Source of the DNA: an uncultured Pelagibacteraceae bacterium
Lineage (GTDB): Bacteria > Pseudomonadota > Alphaproteobacteria > Pelagibacterales > Pelagibacteraceae
Direction: 5' to 3'
DNA: 56,815 nucleotides
NCBI GenBank assembly: GCA_902579115.1
Contig: CACHFP010000006.1
Location: 1 to 56,815 of the forward strand
Positions 9,365 through 16,521 of this stretch are shown piece after piece. The number at the start of each line of letters is the position of its first letter. Positions within the stretch are counted from its first letter, which is position 1. The translations under genes were made by a program, and so were the position numbers. The notes beneath the pieces were generated by a model. It saw only the letters and a program-made list of their open reading frames with translations. It was not told the origin of the DNA and made no database searches.

Positions 9365-9371
9365 CTGAATT

Positions 9372-9400
9372 ATTATAGAAAAAAAAATTAATGTTGTCTA
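9372..9400 (-). promoter_or_regulatory. Leaderless-type promoter of paralog copy 3
   Basis: Minus strand TAGACA (9395-9400), 17-base spacer, TATAAT (9372-9377), seven bases, ATG at 9364. This predicts a leader of zero or one base. Confidence 0.65.
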
Positions 9401-9413
9401 TGTGAAAACACCA

Positions 9414-10181
9414 TTAAAAAGCTTCTTTTCTCAATCGCTCTAATTTAATTTTTTTTTGTAAACTTTTATTTTTATCGTAAAGTAAGTTAAACTTAATTTT
9501 GTTTTGAATATATATAACTATCTTTACAGCATTTCGAATTTCAATGTTATCAGCCACGGCGCTCACAGGTCTTTTAGAGGGATTTAAATTAGTAATGATA
9601 ATTTTTGACTTATCGCTAACAATTTTACCTGGCCACCTTCTTGGTCTAAATGCGCTTATCGGAGCGATTGAAAGTTTTTTAGAATTCAAATTCAATATAG
9701 GTCCATACACAGATAAGTTATATGCAGTGCTTCCTGCAGGTGTTGAAATTAGAACACCGTCCGACACTAATTTGTTCATAATATAATGTGACTTATATTT
9801 AATTGACAGCTTTGCTGCCTGTCTACTTTGTCTTAAAATTGATACCTCATTGATTGCTATACATTTCTTAGTTTTATTTTTACTTTTAACAACCATTTCT
9901 AAAGGTGAAATGCTAATCATTTTTGATTTCAGAATATTTTTAATCAAGAGTTTTTTTGAAAATTTATTCATCAAAAAACCATAGTTACCAGAGTTTATAC
10001 CGTAAAATAATTTTTTTGTTTTCTGATTTTTTTTTAGCGTTTTAAGCATAAAACCATCACCACCTACAACTATTATAATTTTTTTTTTGAATATTTTTTT
10101 TCTTTTAAACAAATTAATAATTTGTTTTTTTATTTGAACAGACTTTAAATTTTTGTCAGATATAATTAATGGTTTAAACAT
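9414..10181 (-). CDS. nadK: NAD kinase
   Basis: Phosphorylates NAD to NADP. 255 aa with the diacylglycerol-kinase-like fold signature: VVGGDGFML (GGDG, residues 40-43) and STPAGSTAYNLS of the second nucleotide-binding motif, plus GILISTPAG context and INPxSK-type C-terminal strands. Shorter than E. coli NadK (292 aa) but common for alphaproteobacteria. It starts eight bases after tRNA-Leu in the same direction, so the two may be co-transcribed. Confidence 0.9.
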   Translation of the reverse strand: MFKPLIISDKNLKSVQIKKQIINLFKRKKIFKKKIIIVVGGDGFMLKTLKKNQKTKKLFYGINSGNYGFLMNKFSKKLLIKNILKSKMISISPLEMVVKSKNKTKKCIAINEVSILRQSRQAAKLSIKYKSHYIMNKLVSDGVLISTPAGSTAYNLSVYGPILNLNSKKLSIAPISAFRPRRWPGKIVSDKSKIIITNLNPSKRPVSAVADNIEIRNAVKIVIYIQNKIKFNLLYDKNKSLQKKIKLERLRKEAF

Positions 10182-10189
10182 TTATTTTG

Positions 10190-10275
10190 TGGTGCCCTCG
10201 GCCAGACTCGAACTGGCACTCCCAAAAGGGCAAGGATTTTAAGTCCTTTGTGTCTACCAATTTCACCACGAGGGC
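10190..10275 (-). tRNA. tRNA-Leu (anticodon TAA), island attachment gene
   Basis: 86-nt class II tRNA on the minus strand: acceptor GCCCTCG/CGAGGGC with encoded ACCA, anticodon arm AAGGA-CTTAAAA-TCCTT giving TAA, long variable arm, T-arm CAGTTCGAGTCTG. Its 5' 39 bases and 5' flank are duplicated at 14019, marking it as an integration site. Confidence 0.95.
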
Positions 10276-10380
10276 ACGTCGTTGTTTTTGTTGTTATTGT
10301 TAATATATTAATACACAAGTGTTTTAAATAAGTAAAAATAATTTATTTTACGTCTCTATCTTCTAGTTGTCTTCTAGTCT
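10237..10380. repeat. Left copy of long direct repeat (att-like)
   Basis: The 53 bases 10237-10289 are identical to 14019-14071. Similarity continues imperfectly to about 10380 (shared TTAATATATTAATACACAAG and CGTCTCTATC words). The repeat begins inside the tRNA-Leu anticodon loop and covers the tRNA 5' half plus its upstream region. The right end holds the tandem TCTTCTAGT words (10353-10380). Confidence 0.85.
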
Positions 10381-10431
10381 TCCCATATTTTATATGACAA
10401 TAAATGAGTTTTTTTCTGTCCGCGGCAACTG

Positions 10432-10715
10432 GCAACAGAACGCACCTTGCACTACAATTAAGCATGATAGATAATCAAGCATGATTGATTTTAAAAAAAA
10501 TCCTAAATTAGCATTATTCACTTATGGAATATTATTATGTTCTGCTCTGATAGAAATAGGTGCAGAACTTGGACTCCATGAATTTGATGATTTTGCTTCA
10601 CATCACGGCTTAGCAATTTTTTCTATCGGAAGTTTAATTGCTAATTGGGAAAAAATTTCTCAAATATTAACTAAAGGTAAAAAAAAGAAATATTAAGCAC
10701 CTTGCAACAGAACGC
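10432..10715. repeat. Short GC-richer repeats flanking the 71-aa gene
   Basis: GCAACAGAACGC occurs at 10432-10443 and 10704-10715; GCACCTTGCA occurs at 10442-10451 and 10697-10706. Both fit a 17-base unit GCAACAGAACGCACCTT cut in different phase on each side of the gene at 10481-10696. They stand out from the surrounding AT-rich DNA. Confidence 0.6.
10481..10696 (+). CDS. Small hypothetical membrane protein in tRNA-Leu island
   Basis: Not recognised. 71 aa with two hydrophobic stretches (about residues 9-29 and 41-55), a His-His-Gly in the connecting loop (FASHHGLAIF) and a lysine-rich tail (KGKKKKY), suggesting an inner-membrane hairpin with a cytoplasmic basic end. No clear SD sequence; the upstream AAGCATGAT word is duplicated just before the start. 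It is the only plus-strand gene of usual size in the island and is bracketed by short repeats. Confidence 0.55.
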   Translation: MIDFKKNPKLALFTYGILLCSALIEIGAELGLHEFDDFASHHGLAIFSIGSLIANWEKISQILTKGKKKKY

Positions 10716-10810
10716 TCCTACTTAATTTAATATTTAAAAATATAATCCTCTTTAATAAAAGATTAAATATTTTGTAATATAGGCTTAATAATTAGATGTT
10801 CTGATTACTT

Positions 10811-10876
10811 ATGTCTAAACTAAAAAAAATATTAAAAAAGATTTATTATTTTATCTTCCCTAAGGAGCTTAAATAA
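10811..10876 (+). CDS. Possible 21-aa basic peptide
   Basis: ATG at 10811 reads MSKLKKILKKIYYFIFPKELK and stops at 10874-10876, overlapping the next ATG as TAATG. Amphipathic, strongly basic, with an aromatic centre. Too short for coding statistics; its support is the tight coupling to the next ORF. Confidence 0.3.
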   Translation: MSKLKKILKKIYYFIFPKELK

Positions 10877-10923
10877 TGTGGCCATACAACGATAAAGAAA
10901 ATGAGTTTATCTCATTGAATTGA
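10876..10923 (+). CDS. Possible 15-aa acidic peptide
   Basis: ATG at 10876 reads MWPYNDKENEFISLN and stops at 10921-10923. A strong AAGGAG Shine-Dalgarno-like sequence lies at 10862-10867, about eight bases before the ATG, rare in this window. It could equally be the 5' end of a longer gene that has been lost. Function unknown. Confidence 0.35.
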   Translation: MWPYNDKENEFISLN

Positions 10924-10948
10924 ACTGTTTTAGAGAATATTATTTTCA

Positions 10949-11569
10949 TTATTTTATGATATTTTCAATAATATAATTTGATTTAGCATCATTCATTCTT
11001 ATATTTTTAAATGTGTAAAAATATTTTTTTTTTTTTATTTTTTTTATTTTGGAAATAAATAAAAATTGAGTATGAAAAACAAGGAAATTAATATGATTTT
11101 TATTTAGTTTTTGGTTAATTTTACCATTTTTTCGATGACTATGTAATATTAAACCAAGTTTAAAATCTTTTGTGATGCCTCTAATCTTGACTAGATTGCT
11201 TTCTTTAAAAGAAATAAAATAAACATTCTTCTTAAAACCATTACATGTTTCAAGCAATCGATTTAAAGTATTTTTCCTAAGCAGAGGCTTAATCTCAACT
11301 AACACTTTTGTATTTACAGTTAAAATTTTTAAAAGATCACATAGTTTTGTTATCTTGTATTTTTTTAAATTCTTATCAAGAATTGTTCTAGTTTTTTTTC
11401 TGATATTGAATAACCTTCTTAAGCTATAATCATGAAAGCAAATGGGTGTATTGTTTTGGGTAAAGTGAATATCAGTCTCAATATTAAACTTTTTTTTTAT
11501 ACACTCTTTAAATGAAGTAATATGATTTTCTCTAAAGTTTTTTTCAATTAATCCTCTGTGTATAAACAT
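10949..11569 (-). CDS. Glycerophosphodiester phosphodiesterase family protein
   Basis: Probable GDPD-type enzyme hydrolysing glycerophosphodiesters to glycerol-3-phosphate and an alcohol. 206 aa with the catalytic signature at the N-terminus: HRG (residues 4-6), ExD metal ligands (E31, D33) and HD (H46-D47), then a VLVEIKP strand near 105-115. No signal peptide, so cytoplasmic. Somewhat shorter than typical GDPDs (about 240 aa), with a Lys-rich C-terminus. Its ATG overlaps the MFS stop by one base, so the two are coupled. Possible phosphate or lipid salvage; substrate unknown. Confidence 0.75.
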   Translation of the reverse strand: MFIHRGLIEKNFRENHITSFKECIKKKFNIETDIHFTQNNTPICFHDYSLRRLFNIRKKTRTILDKNLKKYKITKLCDLLKILTVNTKVLVEIKPLLRKNTLNRLLETCNGFKKNVYFISFKESNLVKIRGITKDFKLGLILHSHRKNGKINQKLNKNHINFLVFHTQFLFISKIKKIKKKKYFYTFKNIRMNDAKSNYIIENIIK

Positions 11570-12783
11570 TATTTTAATCCCTTGGTTCTATGCAATATGA
11601 TCCATCCAAAAAAGAGCAGTAAAAGAACTGAGGCAAAACCTATCCTTTGATTTTCAGTTATGAAAGTAATGGTTCCTACTAAAAATGGGCCAAAAAAAGA
11701 CGTTAGCTTTCCAGAAGTAGCAAATAAACCAAAGGCTTTATTCTGATCCTCAATTTTTGTTAATTTAGTTATCATGACCCTACTAGCTGATTGTATTGGT
11801 CCTATAAATAATCCCAAGAAAAATGAAAAAATAAAAAAACTAATTTTTGACTGTGTAAAAATGATTAAAATGGAGAAGAAAATAAGACATATCAAGGAAA
11901 AGGAAATTGTTTTTTTTGAATTATATTTATCATTGAAATATCCACCAAAACTAGCACCTATTAAAGCAGCAACATTCATTAAAACAGACATCATTAAAAG
12001 TTCATTTATTGATAGTTTAAATACCCCAACAGCAAAAATACCTCCCATGACAAAAATGGTATTTAAACCATCAGCATAAAGTAGCCGTGCAAACAAAAAA
12101 CGAGTTGTGTTAGTTAGACCATTATTCCAAAGAATCTTTTTTAAACTATTTGATTTTTTTTTGTTTGGTTCAACTTTTTTATATTTTGTTTGACTTAATA
12201 GTGGATAGGAAAAAATGAGAAACCAAAGGGCTACAAAAATGGCAGTGGATCTAAAATTAATTTTTTGATCTAAATCGATTAAATAATTTGATTGAATTAA
12301 TAAAATAATGGTCAAAATAAGTGTGATAATGCCACCTAAATACCCCAGCGCAAAAGCAAAACCAGACACCTTTCCCACATGTTGTTTATCCGCTGAATGA
12401 ATTAATAATGAATTATAGAAAATAGAACTTAGTTCATAAAAATAGTTTGCCAAACAAACTATGATTAAGGTAAATAAAATATATTCAGTAGATGGTTTTG
12501 CAAACCATAACGCTGCTGTAAAAAGTATACATAAATAGGTGCTTGATTTTAAGATAATTGAGTTTAAATTCTTCTTATCAGCTAAATTTCCTAAAAAGGG
12601 TCCGCTTAATGCAATGCATAGTCCTGATACTGAAATGGCCCAACCCCAATATGCCTGGCCATTAACCATATCTTGAACAATTGACTCCGCAAAATAATTT
12701 GAGAAAACAAAAGTTATAATAACTGTTGTAAAGGCAGAATTAGCAAAATCATAAAGAGAAAATTTATAAGATTTTAAATTCAT
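11569..12783 (-). CDS. MFS transporter, UMF1/Atg22-like family
   Basis: 404 aa with about 12 hydrophobic helices. The N-terminal SLYDFANSAFTTVIITFVF segment and the later GPFLGNLADKK loop (A-loop position between helices 2 and 3) are characteristic of the UMF1 group of the major facilitator superfamily. Substrate unknown. It is coupled to the downstream GDPD-like gene by a TAATG overlap; a paired transport and hydrolysis role is inferred. It belongs to the tRNA-Leu island cargo. Confidence 0.75.
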   Translation of the reverse strand: MNLKSYKFSLYDFANSAFTTVIITFVFSNYFAESIVQDMVNGQAYWGWAISVSGLCIALSGPFLGNLADKKNLNSIILKSSTYLCILFTAALWFAKPSTEYILFTLIIVCLANYFYELSSIFYNSLLIHSADKQHVGKVSGFAFALGYLGGIITLILTIILLIQSNYLIDLDQKINFRSTAIFVALWFLIFSYPLLSQTKYKKVEPNKKKSNSLKKILWNNGLTNTTRFLFARLLYADGLNTIFVMGGIFAVGVFKLSINELLMMSVLMNVAALIGASFGGYFNDKYNSKKTISFSLICLIFFSILIIFTQSKISFFIFSFFLGLFIGPIQSASRVMITKLTKIEDQNKAFGLFATSGKLTSFFGPFLVGTITFITENQRIGFASVLLLLFFGWIILHRTKGLK

Positions 12784-12797
12784 GCTAATTTAATATC

Positions 12798-12836
12798 TTA
12801 TAAATCCAGAACCACGATCGCTAAAAGTTTTTTCAT
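12798..12836 (-). pseudogene. Possible remnant of the secreted-paralog signal peptide
   Basis: Minus-strand ATG at 12836 reads MKKLLAIVVLDL then stops. The DNA around the start (AAAACTTTTTTCAT-type on the plus strand: CTAAAAGTTTTTTCAT) matches the first codons of copies 3 and 4 of the secreted paralogs. It may be a broken 5' end left by recombination, though the match is short. Confidence 0.3.
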
Positions 12837-12837
12837 T

Positions 12838-13800
12838 TTAAAGTTTATTACAATTGTACCCTAAATTTGTTAGGTTTAATTTATTACATTGATCTGCAAA
12901 TCTTATTTCATCTATGTACAAAATTTGAACTGTTGACGCTTCCTCATACTTCCATTTAGTTTTCACTTTTTTTCCTTTAGCCTTTATTTGATTTGCTCTG
13001 TCTTGATAAATACCAAAATTTGTTGACGAGAGTGATGAGTTTCCTGGCATTTTATTTTGCATATCTACAATTTTTTTGCCGTTAACCCATATGAATAAAC
13101 TTTTCTTATTTGGTGTATGTACTATTACATCTATCCACTTTCCTAAGTGATTAGAAAAATGTTTTAAATCAAAAAAAGGTGGATCGTGATATTTTTCGCT
13201 TATTTTTCTACAAATATTTTTTCCCAGAAGTTTTTTGCTAATTTTCACGCACTCATTGTCGTGAAGAAAACTTCTTAACTGTACATTTACAATTCCTTCA
13301 GGTGAAATACCCATTCTATAATGTGCACCTTTGCCTTTTCTATGTATTTGATTGAATATAAGTGGCGTATTTGAATGAATATAATTTTTAGGGATTAATA
13401 CGGAAAATGAAAGCCATTTACTTCCCCAATCCCGATACTTTGTTCCTATAAAAACTCGTCGTGCTCCCTCATAGCAATTGTTCCAGTTATTTTTGCTATC
13501 ATTTGATTTCTTGTATATCCCACAATCACCTGGATGACTTTCAAATTTAATAGAAATATTATCATCTCTTGAAATTTCATCTGTGATTATCAAACAGTGA
13601 TCAGGTCCTTTACCATTTTGCCAGCATGAATCCCAATGGTTCATTCTTAATTTTTTACCTTCAAGAACATTATCAGGTAAATTAATTAAACGACTATTAC
13701 CACTACTTTTGCTTCCAGCTAATTCTTTCCACACTATTGGATCAGCATATGAATTATTTAAAAAGAGAAAAAATAATAAAAATATAGACAAACTTTTCAT
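12838..13800 (-). CDS. Secreted polysaccharide-lyase-like (heparin lyase I-type fold) protein
   Basis: 320 aa with a clear signal peptide (MKSLSIFLLFFLFLNNSYA). Visible features of the jelly-roll lyase family: SIKFESHPGDC and RRVFIGTKYRD in the first half, WLSFSVLIPKNY, FNQIHRKGKG, then WIDVIVHTPNKKSLFIWVNGKKI and NFGIYQDR near the end. This pattern (chain-length-setting strands, WVNG, FGIYxxR) is typical of the heparin-lyase-like family of polysaccharide lyases. Eight or so cysteines suggest disulfides in the periplasm. Substrate not predictable; catalytic residues not assigned. Island cargo. Confidence 0.6.
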   Translation of the reverse strand: MKSLSIFLLFFLFLNNSYADPIVWKELAGSKSSGNSRLINLPDNVLEGKKLRMNHWDSCWQNGKGPDHCLIITDEISRDDNISIKFESHPGDCGIYKKSNDSKNNWNNCYEGARRVFIGTKYRDWGSKWLSFSVLIPKNYIHSNTPLIFNQIHRKGKGAHYRMGISPEGIVNVQLRSFLHDNECVKISKKLLGKNICRKISEKYHDPPFFDLKHFSNHLGKWIDVIVHTPNKKSLFIWVNGKKIVDMQNKMPGNSSLSSTNFGIYQDRANQIKAKGKKVKTKWKYEEASTVQILYIDEIRFADQCNKLNLTNLGYNCNKL

Positions 13801-13867
13801 CGATAAAATTTAAATTATCAGTATTAAATATTTATGAAAAGTAAAAATTATCTTACCAAATTTTCCC

Positions 13868-13895
13868 TCTCTGTCTTCTAGTTATCTTCTAGTCT
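13868..13895. repeat. Tandem TCTTCTAGT motif, third copy
   Basis: 28 bases matching 10353-10380 with two differences (TCTCTGTCTTCTAGT... versus TCTCTATCTTCTAGT...). Each site contains the word TCTTCTAGT twice, 11 bases apart. A degenerate version is at 14134-14161. Possible integrase arm-type sites. Confidence 0.5.
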
Positions 13896-13968
13896 GCACA
13901 AATTAATTTGCCTTGATTTCTAATGCTAATTGAAAGGTTAAATAATAAAATAAGGATTGATAATTTTT

Positions 13969-13998
13969 TGAGACTACCTGAGACTGTCTGAGACTCTA
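13969..13998. repeat. Three TGAGACT words at 10-base period
   Basis: TGAGACTACC, TGAGACTGTC and TGAGACTCTA follow one another, one helical turn apart, 20 bases before the att-like core. The arrangement resembles protein-binding arm sites beside a recombination core; the binding protein is not known. Confidence 0.5.
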
Positions 13999-14018
13999 AT
14001 CTTACTGTATCCTTGGGG

Positions 14019-14160
14019 TTTTAAGTCCTTTGTGTCTACCAATTTCACCACGAGGGCACGTCGTTGTTTTTATTGTTAATGTTAATATATTAATACACAA
14101 GAGTTTTGAAGAAGTAAAAAAGAATTATTTTCCGTCTCTATCTCCTAGTATGTCCACTAG
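14019..14160. repeat. Right copy of long direct repeat with displaced tRNA-Leu 5' half
   Basis: 14019-14057 equals the first 39 bases of tRNA-Leu (minus strand) up to the anticodon loop; 14019-14071 is identical to 10237-10289. Beyond that it diverges, and its outer end overlaps the stop codon of the gene at 14157. It cannot make a functional tRNA because the 3' half is missing. Together with the left copy it delimits about 3.8 kb. Confidence 0.85.
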
Positions 14161-14741
14161 TTAGCTTCTTCATTCCTCCATTTTAAAAAATAATTTGGTG
14201 AAATTGCTACAGAAAGATTGTCTTCAAAATTCCGTTTCTTTTCTGTAACTTTTGACCAATTCACACACCAAACTCTAAGTGAAGAACCATCTTTCAAATC
14301 GAAATCACTTACATAGGCTATACTTTTAAGATCATCAATTTTATATTTGAAATCATATTCATTTAACTTTAATTTTTTATAATTAGATTTAATAGAGTCC
14401 ATAATTTTCTTTTTTTTAATCAAACAATCATTAAAATTTTTTTTATAAAATGTGCCACCTGATAATGAGTGTATTATATATTGATTATCGTTTTTTTTAA
14501 GATGAAATGATAAAACTTCGTATTCTTTTTGATTTTTGATTTTGATACCATCTAACAAATAATATTTATCACTTTTAGGATAAAAAGTTTTCTTAAAATT
14601 CTTTATTTCACTCTCGTTATAATATTTTAATAAACTATCTCCAATGCTTATACCTTCGATTTGAAAGTCTTTGATATCGTCAGCCTGCGATGGGATTGCC
14701 AAGTATAAGCTTAGAGTAATAATTGTTAAAAGTTTTTTCAT
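14157..14741 (-). CDS. Secreted paralog family protein (copy 4)
   Basis: Function unknown; 194 aa. Signal peptide (MKKLLTIITLSLYLAIPSQA), N-motif FQIEGISIGDSLLKYY, central KKNDNQYIIHSLSGG, conserved cysteine in CLIKKKKIM, and C-terminal DGSSLRVWCVNWS (the DWS motif with Asp replaced by Asn). The closest N-terminal match is to copies 1 and 3 across the island. No own promoter seen: it follows the Sel1 gene by two bases in the right-hand operon. Its stop codon lies within the att-like repeat. Confidence 0.8.
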   Translation of the reverse strand: MKKLLTIITLSLYLAIPSQADDIKDFQIEGISIGDSLLKYYNESEIKNFKKTFYPKSDKYYLLDGIKIKNQKEYEVLSFHLKKNDNQYIIHSLSGGTFYKKNFNDCLIKKKKIMDSIKSNYKKLKLNEYDFKYKIDDLKSIAYVSDFDLKDGSSLRVWCVNWSKVTEKKRNFEDNLSVAISPNYFLKWRNEEAN

Positions 14742-14743
14742 CT

Positions 14744-15325
14744 TTAGACTGGTTTTGATTTTAACAATTGGATAAATAAATCTCTTAACTTTTGCATTTC
14801 TTTTGATGGGTTTTTATTATATTGATTTATTTCTTGAAGCAAATCATCAGGATCTGCTCTGCATATGTTGTCTCGGTCAAAAAATTGGGACGCGCTTAAG
14901 AGCCAAAATCTTTTTGCTTCATTCAAATTTTGATCTAAATCGGCTAAACCTCCATAGTAAAAGAGACCCATATTATAACTTGCAATAGAGCATCCTAAAT
15001 CTGAGGCTTTTTTGTTCCACCCTATTGCCTCTTCATAATCTACTGGCGCACCATGAGTTCCTTCAAAATATACCCATCCGACAGTAGTCATCGCATTTAC
15101 TTGATTTTGAGCTGCTGCTTTACTTAAATAATAAATAGCTTTGTCAGTATCTTGTTCAATATTATAATCAGAAAATCCATCTAGATACATGTGTCCTAGA
15201 TCATTTTGAGATATCGCGTCTCCCCGATCAGCCTTTTTTTTTAAAGTTGTATGAAAATCGTCTGCATATAAATTTGAAAAATTAAAAGTGATTAATATTA
15301 ATAAAATATAATTAAACTTTTTCAA
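14744..15325 (-). CDS. Secreted Sel1-repeat (TPR-like) protein
   Basis: 193 aa with a signal peptide (MKKFNYILLILITFNFSNLYA) and about three Sel1-like repeats: SQNDLGHMYLDG, AMTTVGWVYFEGTHG and ASYNMGLFYYGGL, each followed by an A/W-rich second helix. Such solenoids act as protein-interaction scaffolds, often in the periplasm. It sits between two secreted paralogs in the same operon and could be their assembly or interaction partner (inference). Confidence 0.75.
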   Translation of the reverse strand: MKKFNYILLILITFNFSNLYADDFHTTLKKKADRGDAISQNDLGHMYLDGFSDYNIEQDTDKAIYYLSKAAAQNQVNAMTTVGWVYFEGTHGAPVDYEEAIGWNKKASDLGCSIASYNMGLFYYGGLADLDQNLNEAKRFWLLSASQFFDRDNICRADPDDLLQEINQYNKNPSKEMQKLRDLFIQLLKSKPV

Positions 15326-15352
15326 ATTGCCCTCTCATTTTATTTTTTTCTT

Positions 15353-15928
15353 TTAGTTATTTATTATAAATTTCATAAATTCGTGTGTATTAACAGATAC
15401 TTTTAAATTTGCATTCATTGAACTTTCTTTTGTAAAATCGTAACAATTTATATTAATGGACTCAAGATTTGGGTAGGGCTTTAGATAATTTTGTATCCCA
15501 TAAATTATTGACTTTCCTGTCTTGTCCATATCACTAGCAAATTTAGTTATTTGGCTATCATCAATTTTAAACTCCTTTTTTATGTAGGACTGAATTTCTT
15601 TTTTTAATTTATTACACTCATCCAAATTTTTATAATAATAAATTCCTGTAACACCAACTATTTTAAAATTTTTATCATTCTTTTTAACGCTAACGTTTAA
15701 TTTATCGTATTGTTTAAGTTCGTGTATTTTTTCAAATCTATATGTTGTAAATTGATCGGTTTTATACTCAAATCCTGCATCAATAGATCTGATTTTTTCT
15801 TCAGTTGCATAATCTAAAAGACTTTCACCAACACTAATTCCCTCAATCTCAAAATCCTCTAAATTATTAGCTATCGAATTATTAACAACGCTAAATAAAA
15901 TAGATATTATTAAAAAAAAATTTTTCAT
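15353..15928 (-). CDS. Secreted paralog family protein (copy 5)
   Basis: Function unknown; 191 aa. Signal peptide (MKNFFLIISILFSVVNNSIA), N-motif FEIEGISVGESLLDYA, central KKNDKNFKIVGVTGI, conserved cysteine (LDECNKLKKEI), and a C-terminal INCYDFTKES where others have C-x-D-W-S (Trp replaced by Phe). It follows copy 6 by 14 bases in the operon. Confidence 0.8.
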   Translation of the reverse strand: MKNFFLIISILFSVVNNSIANNLEDFEIEGISVGESLLDYATEEKIRSIDAGFEYKTDQFTTYRFEKIHELKQYDKLNVSVKKNDKNFKIVGVTGIYYYKNLDECNKLKKEIQSYIKKEFKIDDSQITKFASDMDKTGKSIIYGIQNYLKPYPNLESININCYDFTKESSMNANLKVSVNTHEFMKFIINN

Positions 15929-15942
15929 AAAATTACTTTTGA

Positions 15943-16518
15943 TTATTTATAAACCTCTGTAAGAAAATCATTAAATTCATCTGTAATGATAGAGACTTTT
16001 AAATTGTCAGTATAGCCTGACTCCGTTGACCAATCCATACACTCAACCATTATGAAGCCACTACCATCATTCATTTCAAATTGATGGTGACTGCCAACAG
16101 ATTTTCCAGATTTATCACCAGGGTGAGGACTTTTGCCCCAATTATTATATTTTGCATTATTTTTAAAAATTACTTTTAGTTCGTCCACTATTTTTTTTTC
16201 ATTTTTATAACAATCCTCAAAGTTTTTATTATCGTATAAAATTTTTCCGTTCATTGCTTTTATTATGTAATTTTCATCATTAGTCTCAACCTCTACTGAC
16301 ACTCCTTCATAAGGACCAGTATCTAATAGCTTAGAAATTGCACTAAATCTATTATCTTCATACATAGATCTTTTACTATCTAATTCACTTTTACTAAAAT
16401 GATTAATCGCGCTATCTCCAATGCTAATTCCATTAATTTCAAACTCATTAATATCATCACTCATTAAATGGTTAATGGTAATCAATGACATAACGACTAT
16501 AAAAAAAATTTTTTTCAT
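15943..16518 (-). CDS. Secreted paralog family protein (copy 6)
   Basis: Function unknown; 191 aa. Signal peptide (MKKIFFIVVMSLITINHLMS), N-motif FEINGISIGDSAINHF, central TNDENYIIKAMNGK, a PHPGDKSGKS loop similar to SHPGDLTG in copy 1, and C-terminal DGSGFIMVECMDWS. It begins three bases after the PrsW-type protease stop, so co-translation with that protease is likely. This makes the family a possible substrate or partner of the protease. Confidence 0.8.
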   Translation of the reverse strand: MKKIFFIVVMSLITINHLMSDDINEFEINGISIGDSAINHFSKSELDSKRSMYEDNRFSAISKLLDTGPYEGVSVEVETNDENYIIKAMNGKILYDNKNFEDCYKNEKKIVDELKVIFKNNAKYNNWGKSPHPGDKSGKSVGSHHQFEMNDGSGFIMVECMDWSTESGYTDNLKVSIITDEFNDFLTEVYK

Positions 16519-16521
16519 AAT

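Larger units (their letters stand above)
13801..14018. other. Non-coding right end of the tRNA-Leu island
   Basis: With the repeat at 14019-14160 this is the longest gene-free stretch in the window (about 356 bases). It contains a copy of the TCTTCTAGT tandem word (13868-13895), three TGAGACT words at 10-base spacing (13969-13998), and then the displaced tRNA-Leu half. I see no ORF of note and no integrase. Confidence 0.6.

Noticed and set aside
13530-13560. SHPGD motif of the lyase-like protein as evidence of kinship with the secreted paralogs
   Set aside because: Copies 1 and 6 have a similar SHPGD/PHPGD loop, but five residues in unrelated contexts are not enough, and the rest of the proteins do not match.
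14019-14057. A second tRNA-Leu gene
   Set aside because: Only the 5' half is present; acceptor 3' strand, T-arm and CCA are missing.
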